From assembly GCA_016218715.1 (NCBI GenBank), contig JACRDG010000101.1, forward strand, positions 1 to 64,000: a stretch of 64,000 nucleotides of DNA, given 5' to 3'. Below, one piece after another: positions 1 to 8,003 of the stretch. Both the position numbers and the translations under genes were made by a program. The notes beneath the pieces were generated by a model, which saw nothing but the letters and a program-made list of their open reading frames with translations, searched no databases and was not told the origin of the DNA. This DNA comes from Desulfomonile tiedjei (GTDB lineage Bacteria; Desulfobacterota; Desulfomonilia; Desulfomonilales; Desulfomonilaceae). Every line of letters starts with the position of its first letter. Position 1 is the first letter of the stretch.

Positions 1-823
1 CATCAAATGCGCCGAACATCTCCTCGTAACCGAATCGGCCGAAAACCCCGAGGTAGATGCATGAGCTGAGGCCGACCGTTCCTTGCATCTGGCATTCCAC
101 GAAGCCACCGCGGGTCGCCTTTGTCGAGTAGTGCACGTAATTGGTGCCGTCACTGAAGGAGGATGACGCAGTCTTGTTCATGAACGCGGAGCCGAGAACC
201 TCGAATCGGGCCTTCCACAAGGGGAAGTACATAGCTGTTTGAAGCCCGACGAATGGAATCTGCGATATGAGCACCTCGCGATACGGCGCACCGGGGGTAC
301 CTGGTAGGGTGGGCTCCGGTACCAGCTCGCCGTTGAACTCCCAGGTGCGTTTCCGGTATCCAGCGGTAGCACTGAAACGATAACCCCCCGCGTTCCAGAA
401 GTGCACCAGCCCCGCGGCCTCCCACGAGTTGAACTGGGGTTTGATTTCCCAGTTCCCCGACCAAGGAGTCAAATCCGTAATATGAAAGAGTCGAACAACC
501 GGTACAGTCGGTTCCCCCACACTGAGAGAGCCTGCGAGACGGCCGGACAGCCATGGAAGGGGGGAAACCTCCGCGGTACCCGATAGGACCGGGATCTTCG
601 GCTCAAACTTGAACCTGAACCGATCGAACGCGATGAGCGTGCTAGGAGGCGGCCCCACCTGGCGCACCGACTGCGCTCCGAACAAGTATTCGACCCGAAA
701 GGATGAGTCCACAGAGAGACCCGTTGGGAGCGCTAAACCGAGCGGGAGCGTTTGAGCAGATGCCGGAGCCGCAGCAGCCCAGAGACAGATCGCCAGGAAC
801 CATACCTTGCTATAGGAGCGCAT
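1..823 (-). CDS. Exported beta-rich protein, probable outer-membrane barrel (3' end outside window)
   Basis: An open frame runs from an ATG at 823 to the left edge without a stop, giving about 274 residues of the N-terminal part. The first ~24 residues form a signal peptide: charged start MRSYSK, hydrophobic run, and an APASA-Q type cleavage site. The rest is rich in alternating aromatic and hydrophobic residues with no helical stretches (for example YRFSATAGYRKRTWEF), as in outer-membrane beta-barrels. No family is recognised. It sits alone, with repeat-filled DNA upstream. The signal peptide is seen; the barrel assignment is inference from composition. The C-terminus lies outside the window, so a terminal aromatic barrel signature cannot be checked. 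Confidence 0.6.
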   Translation of the reverse strand, partial: MRSYSKVWFLAICLWAAAAPASAQTLPLGLALPTGLSVDSSFRVEYLFGAQSVRQVGPPPSTLIAFDRFRFKFEPKIPVLSGTAEVSPLPWLSGRLAGSLSVGEPTVPVVRLFHITDLTPWSGNWEIKPQFNSWEAAGLVHFWNAGGYRFSATAGYRKRTWEFNGELVPEPTLPGTPGAPYREVLISQIPFVGLQTAMYFPLWKARFEVLGSAFMNKTASSSFSDGTNYVHYSTKATRGGFVECQMQGTVGLSSCIYLGVFGRFGYEEMFGAFD

Positions 824-989
824 GAAATCCCATCCCCACAATCAAATTCAGAGTTCATTCGGCGACCGCATTATAGTCCAGTGAAAGGAAGAAAGAAAAG
901 GAAAATGTAACCATTCAGTATTCAATCAATTATTCGGGGCAACAGATCGACGCTGTTTATCCATAGACGAGCGGGTGGCCCTATTTCGT

Positions 990-1105
990 CACCCCGGCGA
1001 ACCCCGGATCGTAGTCCGGGCAGGGGCCTGGGTCCAGGAGAAGTCGAACCCAGCAAAATGCGGGACCGGATTCCGGCTTCTGCCGGAATGACGGAGAAAG
1101 AGCCT
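990..1105. repeat. Proteobacterial 'CACCCCGGCGAA...CCGCCGGAATGACG' dispersed repeat, copy 1
   Basis: The segment opens with GTCACCCCGGCGAA, continues through GGGTCCAGGA, and ends with ATTCCGGCTTCTGCCGGAAT GACGG. The ends are imperfect inverted repeats of each other. A second copy lies near 38408-38475. Similar sequence is widespread in bacterial intergenic DNA. Confidence 0.75.
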
Positions 1106-1174
1106 CCTATCTTGGACCTCGAACCGCGCGGTTCGCACGCCCCTGTCTACTACTGCAGCCCAGCTTGCCGGCAA

Positions 1175-1285
1175 TACCGTGTCTCCCTTGGCGTCCCGGT
1201 TCCTGGCCGTTCAGTGGGGCCGGCATCTTGCCGGTCGTTTCTTAGCGGACACGCAGTCCCGCGCGTCGCGGGACTGTCCCACCGT
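1175..1285 (+). repeat. Family A dispersed repeat (GGCCGGCATCTTGCCGG), copy 1, divergent
   Basis: It contains GTGTCTCCCTTGGCGTCCC, then GTTCAGTGGGGCCGGCATC with the palindromic core, then a divergent second palindrome (CAGTCCCGCGCGTCGCGGGACTG) ending in TCCCACC. It has the same order of modules as the copies near 3856, 36246 and 41590. Confidence 0.7.
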
Positions 1286-1379
1286 GCTCCCCAAAATACG
1301 TCAGCGTAGTTGCGCCACAGAGTATTCAAGACGTTGAAAAGACGCGCGGAGGTCACTATACTGACCGCCACTAAGTACG

Positions 1380-1572
1380 TCATTTCATAAATACGGTCGC
1401 GGGTTCCCGCTGGATGCTGTTTGTGTCAACCACCGGGGCCTCTCTGGCTGTATTGATGGGACAGGCGTCCCGCCTGTCATTTCCTCATGGACCGGCAAGA
1501 TGCCGGCCCCACTGAACGGCCAAGGGCAGGGACCCCAAGCGAGACACCGTATTTGCGAAAAGGTGTACTAAG
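1380..1572 (-). repeat. Family A dispersed repeat, copy 2, full length with terminal inverted repeats
   Basis: It is read in the opposite orientation to copy 1. One end is TTTCATAAATACGGTCGCG and the other is CGTATTTGCGAAAAGGTGTA; these are inverted repeats of each other. Inside are the palindromes GACAGGCGTCCCGCCTGTC and GACCGGCAAGATGCCGG. It ends about 27 bases before the xseA start, so it separates xseA from any upstream promoter or supplies part of its leader. Confidence 0.8.
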
Positions 1573-1598
1573 CGTCAGGGTCGATGAGGTAGAGGATC

Positions 1599-2951
1599 AT
1601 GGAACTCCCGGAACGCAAGATCTACACGGTCTCCGAATTCACGGAAAAACTCAAAACCATGCTGGAACGAGAATTCCCTTCTCTCTGGATACAGGGTGAG
1701 GTCTCGAATTTTCGGCAGGCCGCGTCAGGTCACTTGTACTTCACGCTCAAAGACGATGCCGCTCAGGTCCGCTGCGTGATGTTCAAGCTCCAGAGCAGGT
1801 TCATGAAGTTCAGGCCCGAGGACGGCCTCCAGGTCATCGCGTGGGGCCGCGTGTCGGTTTACAGTCCTCGAGGGGAATACCAGCTCATTATCGACACGAT
1901 GGAACCAGTCGGTTTCGGCAGTCTCATGCTCGCTTTCGAGCAGCTCAAACGCAAGCTCGAAGCGGAAGGGCTGTTCGACCCGAGCCGGAAGAAACCGCTT
2001 CCCCGCTTCCCCAGGAGGGTTGGGCTGGTGACCTCCTCGTCCGGCGCTGCGGTGCTCGACATGATCCGTATCATTCGACGGCGCTTGCCTCGCACGCATA
2101 TTCTCGTGAGTCCCGCGACGGTTCAGGGAGACAAGGCTCCGACAGAGATCGTTCACGCGCTGCAGAGGCTGTGCGAAACGGGGGATGTGGACGTGATCGT
2201 AGTCGGCCGGGGTGGCGGATCGATCGAAGACTTGTGGGCGTTCAATGACGAGAGGGTGGTGCGCGCGGTGGCTTACTGCCCGTTCCCTACCGTAGCCGCG
2301 GTCGGGCACGAAACCGATTTCACGCTTACCGACTTCGCTGCGGACGTGAGGGCATCTACACCGTCGGCTGCTGCGGAGCTTGTTGTGCCGGATCGCCGGG
2401 ATCTCCGGGACGTGGTCGTTCACCTGGGAGCCAGGCTAAGAAACGGGATGCTCACCGCCCTCGATAGGCGAGACGTGGCCTTGCGGGATCTGCTCAAGCG
2501 CGTTCGCGATCCGAGGCGCGATATCGGCGAGCGCCGTATGCGGGTGGATGAACTCTTTCTTCGTCTCACCGGTACGATGAATCGCAAGCTTGCTGAGCTG
2601 CGCCAGGAGGTTGGCGCGGTTACGGAACGCCTCAGGCCGGAGCACCTTGAGATGGGGCTGCTCATGCAGCGCGAACTCTGCCACGCACTGTTCGAGCGCT
2701 TGATCCGCGCCACGCGAGACCCTCTGACGAACGGACGGCGCTCGGTCGAAACCCTGGCCGCACGATTGGACGCGCTCAGCCCGCTTGCAGTCCTCTCCCG
2801 AGGATACTCCATCACCTTCGATCGGCAGACTCGAGCCGTCATCACCGACGCCTCGACGGTGAGTTCGGGACAGGATCTGGCAGTGCGCCTTCGCCGTGGA
2901 GAGCTACTCTGTCGGATTACCGAGACAAGGCCGGCTGAGGATGAGGCTTGA
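1599..2951 (+). CDS. xseA: Exodeoxyribonuclease VII large subunit
   Basis: The product is 450 residues, the usual length for XseA. With the small subunit XseB it forms the nuclease that degrades single-stranded DNA to acid-soluble oligonucleotides in mismatch and damage repair. The N-terminal OB-fold is clear (residues ~5-100, with SGHLYFTLKDD). The central catalytic domain carries the family signature VVGRGGGSIEDLWAFNDE near residue 205-225 and AVGHETDFTLTDFAAD just after. A long charged helical C-terminal half follows. The ATG follows a GAGGTAGAGGATC ribosome site. The next gene starts 107 bases downstream, and no xseB-like small gene is present next to it. Confidence 0.95.
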   Translation: MELPERKIYTVSEFTEKLKTMLEREFPSLWIQGEVSNFRQAASGHLYFTLKDDAAQVRCVMFKLQSRFMKFRPEDGLQVIAWGRVSVYSPRGEYQLIIDTMEPVGFGSLMLAFEQLKRKLEAEGLFDPSRKKPLPRFPRRVGLVTSSSGAAVLDMIRIIRRRLPRTHILVSPATVQGDKAPTEIVHALQRLCETGDVDVIVVGRGGGSIEDLWAFNDERVVRAVAYCPFPTVAAVGHETDFTLTDFAADVRASTPSAAAELVVPDRRDLRDVVVHLGARLRNGMLTALDRRDVALRDLLKRVRDPRRDIGERRMRVDELFLRLTGTMNRKLAELRQEVGAVTERLRPEHLEMGLLMQRELCHALFERLIRATRDPLTNGRRSVETLAARLDALSPLAVLSRGYSITFDRQTRAVITDASTVSSGQDLAVRLRRGELLCRITETRPAEDEA

Positions 2952-3057
2952 GTGAATGGAAGCGACTTGCCGGGACAGACACAATCCCCCGGCATCACGA
3001 CGGGGGGATTACGGAAGATAAGTTAACAGCTCGCGCAGGAAGGGGAGAACATCCCGT

Positions 3058-3855
3058 ATGAAGGAACTTGTAACCGTTCGCGACGTCTTGCCTTTTCTTT
3101 CCCGTCTCACCGAAGAAGCGGGACAAGTGCTTCTGTCTTACTTCAGCGGAAGTTTTCGCATCGAGCGCAAAGGGGGGGACGAGACGCCCATCGATATCGT
3201 AACCGATGCCGACCGCGTGTCCGAGGACCTGATATTGAAGGCCATTGCTCGCGAATTTCCCGATCACGATGTGTTGGCCGAGGAGACACCGCCCGCGCTG
3301 ACGGGTTCGCGATGGCTCTGGATAGTGGACCCGCTCGATGGCACGGTGAACTTCGCTCACGGCCTTCCGTTGTTCTGCATCTCCATCGGCCTCATGCACG
3401 ACAACGTTCTTGTTGCCGGCATGGTTTACGATCCGTTAAGGAGGGAGTCGTTCTTCGCGCTCCGAGGCGAAGGAGCCTTTCTCGATGGCAATCGGATCGA
3501 GGTGTCCCAGGCCGACCGCCTGGACCGGAGCCTCGTCGCGACCGGCTTTCCCTACGATCGAGGCACAGCCCCGGATAACAACGTCAAGGAGTTCGCCAGC
3601 GTGGTGACGCGGGTCCAGGGAATCAGGCGTGCCGGGTCGGCAGCACTCGATCTGGCGTACGTTGCAGCCGGTCGGCTGGACGGTTTCTGGGAGCTGAAGC
3701 TCAAGCCGTGGGATATGGCTGCGGGTATGATCCTCGTGGAGGAGGCAGGGGGACGAGTCTCCGATCGAACGGGCAGCCCGACTGACGTGTACACGTACTG
3801 TGTGGTCGCGACCAACGGAAAGATCCACGATCCGCTGTTGAAGCTGCTGATTTAG
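3058..3855 (+). CDS. suhB: Inositol monophosphatase family protein
   Basis: The product is 265 residues and belongs to the Mg-dependent inositol-1-monophosphatase/SuhB family. It hydrolyses myo-inositol 1-phosphate or related sugar phosphates; SuhB members can also act in rRNA antitermination. The metal-binding motif is intact: DPLDGTVNF at residues ~92-100, preceded by the EE of LAEETPP, with the C-terminal PWDMAAGMILVEEAGG near residue 217-232. ATG 3058 has a GGAAGGGGAG site about 10 bases upstream. It lies 106 bases after xseA on the same strand and is followed by a family A repeat. The fold is certain; the exact substrate is inferred. Confidence 0.9.
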   Translation: MKELVTVRDVLPFLSRLTEEAGQVLLSYFSGSFRIERKGGDETPIDIVTDADRVSEDLILKAIAREFPDHDVLAEETPPALTGSRWLWIVDPLDGTVNFAHGLPLFCISIGLMHDNVLVAGMVYDPLRRESFFALRGEGAFLDGNRIEVSQADRLDRSLVATGFPYDRGTAPDNNVKEFASVVTRVQGIRRAGSAALDLAYVAAGRLDGFWELKLKPWDMAAGMILVEEAGGRVSDRTGSPTDVYTYCVVATNGKIHDPLLKLLI

Positions 3856-4012
3856 TACTGTGTTTCATAAATACGTTCTCGTTTGGAGGCTCTGCTCTTG
3901 GCTGTTCAGTGGGGCCGGCATCTTGCCGGTCCATTAGAAGTGACAGGCAAGATGCCTGTCCCACCAAGAAACCTAAAATCCGCGACCGTGCTTGCGAAAA
4001 GGTGTAGTTAGC
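3856..4012 (+). repeat. Family A dispersed repeat, copy 3, full length
   Basis: It starts 1 base after the suhB-like stop. The left end is TGTTTCATAAATACGTTCTC and the right end GCGACCGTGCTTGCGAAAAG, which are inverted repeats. The interior has GGCTGTTCAGTGGGGCCGGC with its palindrome and the GACAGGCAAGATGCCTGTC palindrome ending in CCACCAA. Confidence 0.8.
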
Positions 4013-4128
4013 CGTCTGACGGTTCCGGTTTCTGTAGCGATTGACAGTGCCGGAGCGATGGGATAAAACCCATGGGGTCGGAAATCGTGCCGGCAAATGC
4101 TCCCCGTTGGTCAAGAGGGCGAAGGAAT

Positions 4129-4635
4129 ATGATCGTCCGGTGTTGCTACTGCGAGGGTGTGCTGAGGGTGGACGAAACGAGTCTGCCTGCCGGCCGCCGC
4201 GCGAAGATCCGCTGTCCTCATTGCAAGAAGATCGGGTCCATGCCCGACATTCCGCTGCAAGGAGCTGTGTCGGAGGATGCCACGGCAGAAGCTCCCGCGG
4301 AGCCGCGCGATCACCCTCGGCTTCTACCGATGGAAGAGTCCTCACCCGCGGTTGCGGAAGAAGCGACCATGCCGCGGGACGCGTTCCAGAGCTTCCGTTT
4401 CCCCGCAGAGCAAGAGGAGAGCCGGGAGCACCCGAAGACTTCGAGGCACAGGGGGCTGCGGCTTGCCGTGTGGGTTATTGTGTCGCTTGCGATCGTCAGT
4501 CTCTTTGCGCTCCTGGTCAACCTGATTCTCCCAGGGCCTGCCGGGGTTCAGCAAACCGTCCACACGGCCCCAGGAGAGAGCGTCACCCCACCGCAGAAAC
4601 CGCCAGCAACCACCACCAGCCCTGGAGCCCGGTAA
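4129..4635 (+). CDS. Zinc-ribbon single-pass membrane protein
   Basis: The product is 168 residues. It begins with a compact zinc ribbon (residues ~1-33) with RCCYCEG and IRCPHCKK, spaced as in the MJ0042-type ribbons found at the N-terminus of many deltaproteobacterial and planctomycete membrane proteins. An acidic, low-complexity linker follows, then one transmembrane helix (about residues 109-132, AVWVIVSLAIVSLFALLV) and a Pro/Thr-rich tail. The ATG at 4129 is preferred over the upstream ATG at 4072 because AAGGA lies 5 bases before it and the ribbon begins immediately. The function is unknown; a membrane-anchored sensing or scaffold role is inference. Confidence 0.7.
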   Translation: MIVRCCYCEGVLRVDETSLPAGRRAKIRCPHCKKIGSMPDIPLQGAVSEDATAEAPAEPRDHPRLLPMEESSPAVAEEATMPRDAFQSFRFPAEQEESREHPKTSRHRGLRLAVWVIVSLAIVSLFALLVNLILPGPAGVQQTVHTAPGESVTPPQKPPATTTSPGAR

Positions 4636-4761
4636 TACGCCAGGGTTCCAGGGGGACGACGATCGCAGCGACCCCCACGTCGAACTCCAAGGCAAGGGTC
4701 GCACCAACATTGCCCGAGGTTTCACGATTGTCTCAGGCCTCGGGTCGCCAGGACAATCGGC

Positions 4762-5928
4762 TTGATAATCAAACGTGCTACCCAGGAACAAAGAGAGAGA
4801 TCCTTCCTCGCGCCGTACGCGGTCTTGGCCGAGAACAGCCGCGGCCGTGCCCACGAGGAGGAGGAATGCCCGTATCGGACGGCATTTCAGAGGGACCGCG
4901 ATCGAATTACCCATTCCAGGGCATTCCGAAGGCTTCAGTACAAGACCCAGGTCTTCGCGTACTATGAGGGTGACCACTACCGGACGCGATTGACCCACAC
5001 CCTGGAGGTGGCTCAGATTGCCAGGAGCGTGGCGCAGTACCTCGGCGCGAACGAGGAACTCACCCACGCGGTGGCCCTTGCCCACGACCTCGGGCACACC
5101 CCGTTCGGCCATGCAGGAGAAGAAGCGCTCCATCACCTCATGCACGAGCATGGCGGCTTCGAGCATAACGCTCAGTCTTTGCGGGTCGTCGATCTCCTGG
5201 AGGCTCGTTACCCCGACTTTCCAGGTCTGAACCTAACGTACGAAACTCGGAGCGGTATCATCCGGCACGCTACGGTGTACGATCATGCGCCGTCGCACCT
5301 GGTGCAGGAGTTCATGGAAGGACCGTGCCCGACGCTCGAGGCACAGGCGGTCAGCTTGGCCGATGAAATAGCGTACAACTGCCACGACATAGAGGACGGC
5401 CTGCGCTCCGGATATTTTGACGAAAACGATCTCTCCGAACTCGAAATCTGGCAGCGAGTGACGCGGATCATCCGGGACCGTTACCCTCATCTCGATCGCG
5501 ACACGTTCCGCTATCAATGCATCCGGGCACTCATAGACACCTTCATCCGAGACCTCGTGAGCGCTACCGAGGCTCGTTTGGCTCAGGGGAAGTATCGGAC
5601 TCCTGAAGACATCATGAACGCGGACCAACCGGTGGTTACCATCTCGCCGTTGATGCAGGACTGGAAACGGCAGCTCAACCGTTTCCTCCACACCAGGTTT
5701 TACACGCACCACAAAATCTTACGCATGCAGTATAAAGCGGTGCGCCTCCTCACGGACTTGTTCAACGAATATCTTCAGAGGCCGTCGCAGCTCCCTCCGG
5801 GAGTGCAGAAGCGGATCGCGGAAAACGAGGATTCGCTCTCGCGAATCGTCTGCGATTACATCGCAGGCATGACGGATAGGTTTGCCCTGGACGAGCACCG
5901 AAAGCTGTTCCTGCCTTACGAGTATTAG
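4762..5928 (+). CDS. dgt: Deoxyguanosinetriphosphate triphosphohydrolase-like protein (HD superfamily)
   Basis: The product is 388 residues, matching the bacterial dGTPase-like family that cleaves dNTPs to deoxynucleoside and triphosphate. The N-terminus has the family pattern AFQRDRDRITHSRAFRRL followed by GDHYRTRLTHTLEV. The metal-binding HD motif is AHDLGHTPFGHAGE near residue 106-119, and a later conserved aspartate sits in ADEIAYNCHDIEDG. The start is a TTG at 4762, with AGGA about 10 bases upstream and the family's usual N-terminus beginning there. The frame opens 126 bases after the zinc-ribbon gene. The homology is strong; the nucleotide preferred in vivo is not visible. Confidence 0.9.
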   Translation: MIIKRATQEQRERSFLAPYAVLAENSRGRAHEEEECPYRTAFQRDRDRITHSRAFRRLQYKTQVFAYYEGDHYRTRLTHTLEVAQIARSVAQYLGANEELTHAVALAHDLGHTPFGHAGEEALHHLMHEHGGFEHNAQSLRVVDLLEARYPDFPGLNLTYETRSGIIRHATVYDHAPSHLVQEFMEGPCPTLEAQAVSLADEIAYNCHDIEDGLRSGYFDENDLSELEIWQRVTRIIRDRYPHLDRDTFRYQCIRALIDTFIRDLVSATEARLAQGKYRTPEDIMNADQPVVTISPLMQDWKRQLNRFLHTRFYTHHKILRMQYKAVRLLTDLFNEYLQRPSQLPPGVQKRIAENEDSLSRIVCDYIAGMTDRFALDEHRKLFLPYEY

Positions 5929-6015
5929 GACCTGTAATGCCAGCGGTCTCGGGGATTTCCGCTTGGAAGCCGGCATTGAGCACACCGCCCCAAAACTTCA
6001 GTGCCGCACTCATGG

Positions 6016-6110
6016 ACGCAGGCGTAGGATGCGATGACCAATGGGAACCGCATCGTTCGAGGTTTTCTCTCGACAGATGCGGTTCGCTTCGCTCACCACA
6101 TCCTACGAGA
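6016..6110. repeat. Family B dispersed repeat (GCAGGCGTAGGATGCG), copy 1
   Basis: The unit starts GCAGGCGTAGGATGCGATGA and includes GAACCGCATCGTTCGAGG, TTCTCTCGACAGATGCGGTT and CTCACCACATCCTACG. Its ends (CGTAGGATG and CATCCTACG) and inner blocks (AACCGCATC and GATGCGGTT) are nested inverted repeats. A second copy with the same order lies at about 37737-37835. Confidence 0.8.
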
Positions 6111-6116
6111 CCTCGC

Positions 6117-6206
6117 GGAGAACGGCCGGCAAGATGCCGGCCCCACCGAACAGCCAGGAGCAAGGACCCCGAAGGAGACACCGTATGTATGACGTGGAGC
6201 ACTAAG
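6117..6206 (-). repeat. Family A dispersed repeat, partial copy
   Basis: This is half of the element in reverse orientation. It has CGGCCGGCAAGATGCCGGCC, the CCGAACAGCCAGGAGCAAGG block, and an end reading ACACCGTATGTATGACGTGG. It overlaps the last bases of mobA and adjoins the family B repeat, so the two families are stacked here. Confidence 0.7.
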
Positions 6207-6843
6207 CCGGTTCCAGTTCCTCGGCCAGCGCCCTGGCTCTGGCAAGATCTTCTGGGGTGTTGACGTTCATGGCGAACAGAAACCGTGAGTCAAATCGGGC
6301 TAGGTCCGTATCCGGGACTTCGCACACGTTTACATAATCGAAAAAACTGAAGATCCTGAGTTCCCCTCGATCGAGAACTTCCTCCACGACGGGCAGACAC
6401 CTCCGGGAATAGATCGCGTGTAGAGGTTCCCAATGGCCGCCTATTTTCGGGATCACCACGTCGTGATCTCCGATAAGCCGCCCCATGTGGAGCATGACTT
6501 CCCGATGCAGAAAGGGCATATCGCAGCCTACCAGGAACCCGTGCGTACCCGTGCAAGCCTTCAAACCCGTGTACAGCCCACCCAACGAGCCCTTGCCCGG
6601 CATGAGGTCGCTAAACATCGGCAGCCCAAGGAATGCGAATTCCTCAGGTGAATTGGTGATAACGATAACCTCGGGGAATATCCCGGCCAGCAAGTCCCGG
6701 ACTCTCTCGACGATACTGCGGCCGCGGATCCGGAGCAGAGCCTTATTCACTCCCCCCATTCGCCGCGATGCCCCGCCGGCCAGAATAATGCCTGAGACCG
6801 AGGGGAATTCCGTCGGGCTCCTGGGGTTTGGAGCGCTCATCAT
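6202..6843 (-). CDS. mobA: Molybdenum cofactor guanylyltransferase
   Basis: The product is 213 residues. MobA transfers GMP from GTP to molybdopterin to make the bis-MGD cofactor needed by formate dehydrogenases and other DMSO-reductase-family enzymes. The nucleotide-binding signature ILAGGASRRMGGVNKALL is at residues ~19-36 and LVGCDMPFL carries the catalytic aspartate region. The C-terminus ends in a short extension that overlaps repeat DNA. Two adjacent ATGs (6843 and 6840) are both possible starts; neither has a strong ribosome site. It stands alone, convergent with dgt. Confidence 0.9.
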   Translation of the reverse strand: MMSAPNPRSPTEFPSVSGIILAGGASRRMGGVNKALLRIRGRSIVERVRDLLAGIFPEVIVITNSPEEFAFLGLPMFSDLMPGKGSLGGLYTGLKACTGTHGFLVGCDMPFLHREVMLHMGRLIGDHDVVIPKIGGHWEPLHAIYSRRCLPVVEEVLDRGELRIFSFFDYVNVCEVPDTDLARFDSRFLFAMNVNTPEDLARARALAEELEPA

Positions 6844-6904
6844 GATTACCGTGTGTTTGTGGACGAATGTGGCGTCAATCGGTGTGACGGCACGAGCGGA
6901 ATGG

Positions 6905-6938
6905 TTTCGCCGGGGAGTATCGATAGTCCCCGGCGAAA
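6905..6938 (-). terminator. Perfect 12-bp hairpin after the 6958-7698 gene
   Basis: TTTCGCCGGGGA and TCCCCGGCGAAA form a perfect 12-bp stem around a 10-base loop. It lies about 20 bases past the stop of the minus-strand gene. There is no long T run, so termination rests on the stem and its closing A/T pairs. Confidence 0.65.
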
Positions 6939-6957
6939 TTCACTGCAGTACGTGATG

Positions 6958-7698
6958 TTACTCACCTTCGGGCGTTTCGGGTGAGTCCTCACCCGTCTTA
7001 CCCTTATCTTCCTTTAGTGCCCCGGAAGAGAGTTCCTGGGATAGGTTCACAGCCCGATTGCCGAGCCTTCCGACATTGTGGGAGAGTTCGTCAAGTTGTT
7101 TCGAATAGATGTTGAGAGTCTTGTTGTAATCTTTGAACTTGTCTCGACAAGATCGGTCAGCGATGAAGCGATTGAGAGAATTGACCACGAGAGATCGCAA
7201 CAGTACGAGTTTCCTGTACGCGGTGAGCTGTTCCGACACGTTCTCGTCAATGGCCTGTAGATTGGAAAACCGATGCTTGCCGCAGATGTCCAACAAACGG
7301 AGGGCCAGCACATCATACTGGCTGAGCTTCTCCTTGATGTCCCAGCTCTTCCTGTTGATCTCTACGAGCAAAGAAGCGAATCTCTTGTACTCGGGAAGCT
7401 CGGTGACCGGCGGGTTATCTACCTTGAACTCAATCTTGTCTACCCATTCCGACTCGTCAAAGCCGAGGTAACCGCCTGCCTTGACCCGGAAAAGGGCGCT
7501 GGGGTCCAGGTCCCTGTCCCGCACCAGCGTGTCGACGATCATCTTCCTCGCGTCAGGTTCCCGGGTCTTCAGCGTAATCTCGAAAAGGCCGTCACGGACC
7601 TTTTCTGCTGGTTTTTCCTCCTGGGCGCATACGGCATTCGGAGTGATCGCCGGGATCAATAGGCAGCAAAAATAAATCCAAAAGGCAAACCTCTTCAT
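6958..7698 (-). CDS. Exported helical protein of unknown function
   Basis: The product is 246 residues from the ATG at 7698, chosen because GGAGGAGATACC lies directly before it. The N-terminus is a signal peptide (MKRFAFWIYFCCLLIPAITP, cleavage near NAVCAQ). The mature part is mostly helical and charged, with two cysteines (LDICGKH and DRSCRDK) that could pair in the periplasm, and it ends in a Glu/Asp-rich tail. No known domain is recognised. It is the first of three successive minus-strand exported proteins (with 8004-9737 and 9817-12303), each with its own hairpin and leader, so a shared operon is not supported. Confidence 0.65.
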   Translation of the reverse strand: MKRFAFWIYFCCLLIPAITPNAVCAQEEKPAEKVRDGLFEITLKTREPDARKMIVDTLVRDRDLDPSALFRVKAGGYLGFDESEWVDKIEFKVDNPPVTELPEYKRFASLLVEINRKSWDIKEKLSQYDVLALRLLDICGKHRFSNLQAIDENVSEQLTAYRKLVLLRSLVVNSLNRFIADRSCRDKFKDYNKTLNIYSKQLDELSHNVGRLGNRAVNLSQELSSGALKEDKGKTGEDSPETPEGE

Positions 7699-8003
7699 GG
7701 TATCTCCTCCTTCCGGTAAGCGCCGGGGAAACAAGGAACCGAATTCTCAAGCTTGTCAGTTATACGGATTCTCAGATATTATACATCACAAGTGCCCAGG
7801 ATGTCAATAAATATGCTGGTAAATCCCAATTGTAGACATCACCGGGCCGTCGAGTATCTCAATGCCTGTCACGAAACGACCCTGTTAGGCGGGGTTTTTC
7901 TCGAGAGGGGTGTGGCATTCAAACACACCCCGTCTCGGTCCGCACAATAAAGTTTGCAGACTGCGGGGAGTTATGTGATGACACGCGCCATGCGGCGCTC
8001 AGC
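7699..8003. other. Gene-free interval between two minus-strand genes
   Basis: I see no gene. The AT-rich part around 7750-7830 is a likely promoter and leader region for the 6958-7698 gene. A strong hairpin at 7902-7937 ends the gene upstream on the minus strand. Confidence 0.6.
7902..7937 (-). terminator. Hairpin downstream of the ankyrin gene
   Basis: CGAGAGGGGTGTG and CACACCCCGTCTCG form a 12-bp stem with one bulged base and a 9-base loop, about 65 bases past the stop of the ankyrin gene. There is no T run on the minus strand, so it may stabilise the 3' end or pause transcription rather than act as a classical terminator. Confidence 0.5.

Larger units (their letters stand above)
824..1598. 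other. Gene-free repeat-rich interval
   Basis: No convincing gene lies here. The interval holds a short AT-rich stretch (about 830-960, a likely promoter region for the minus-strand gene), a 'CACCCCGGCGAA' type repeat near 990-1105, and two copies of the GGCCGGCATCTTGCCGG family in opposite orientation (about 1175-1285 and 1380-1572). Open frames across it are translations of these repeats. Confidence 0.7.

Noticed and set aside
1058-1309. Open frames within the repeat-filled interval 824-1598
   Set aside because: They are translations of repeat families and begin and end inside them, without ribosome sites.
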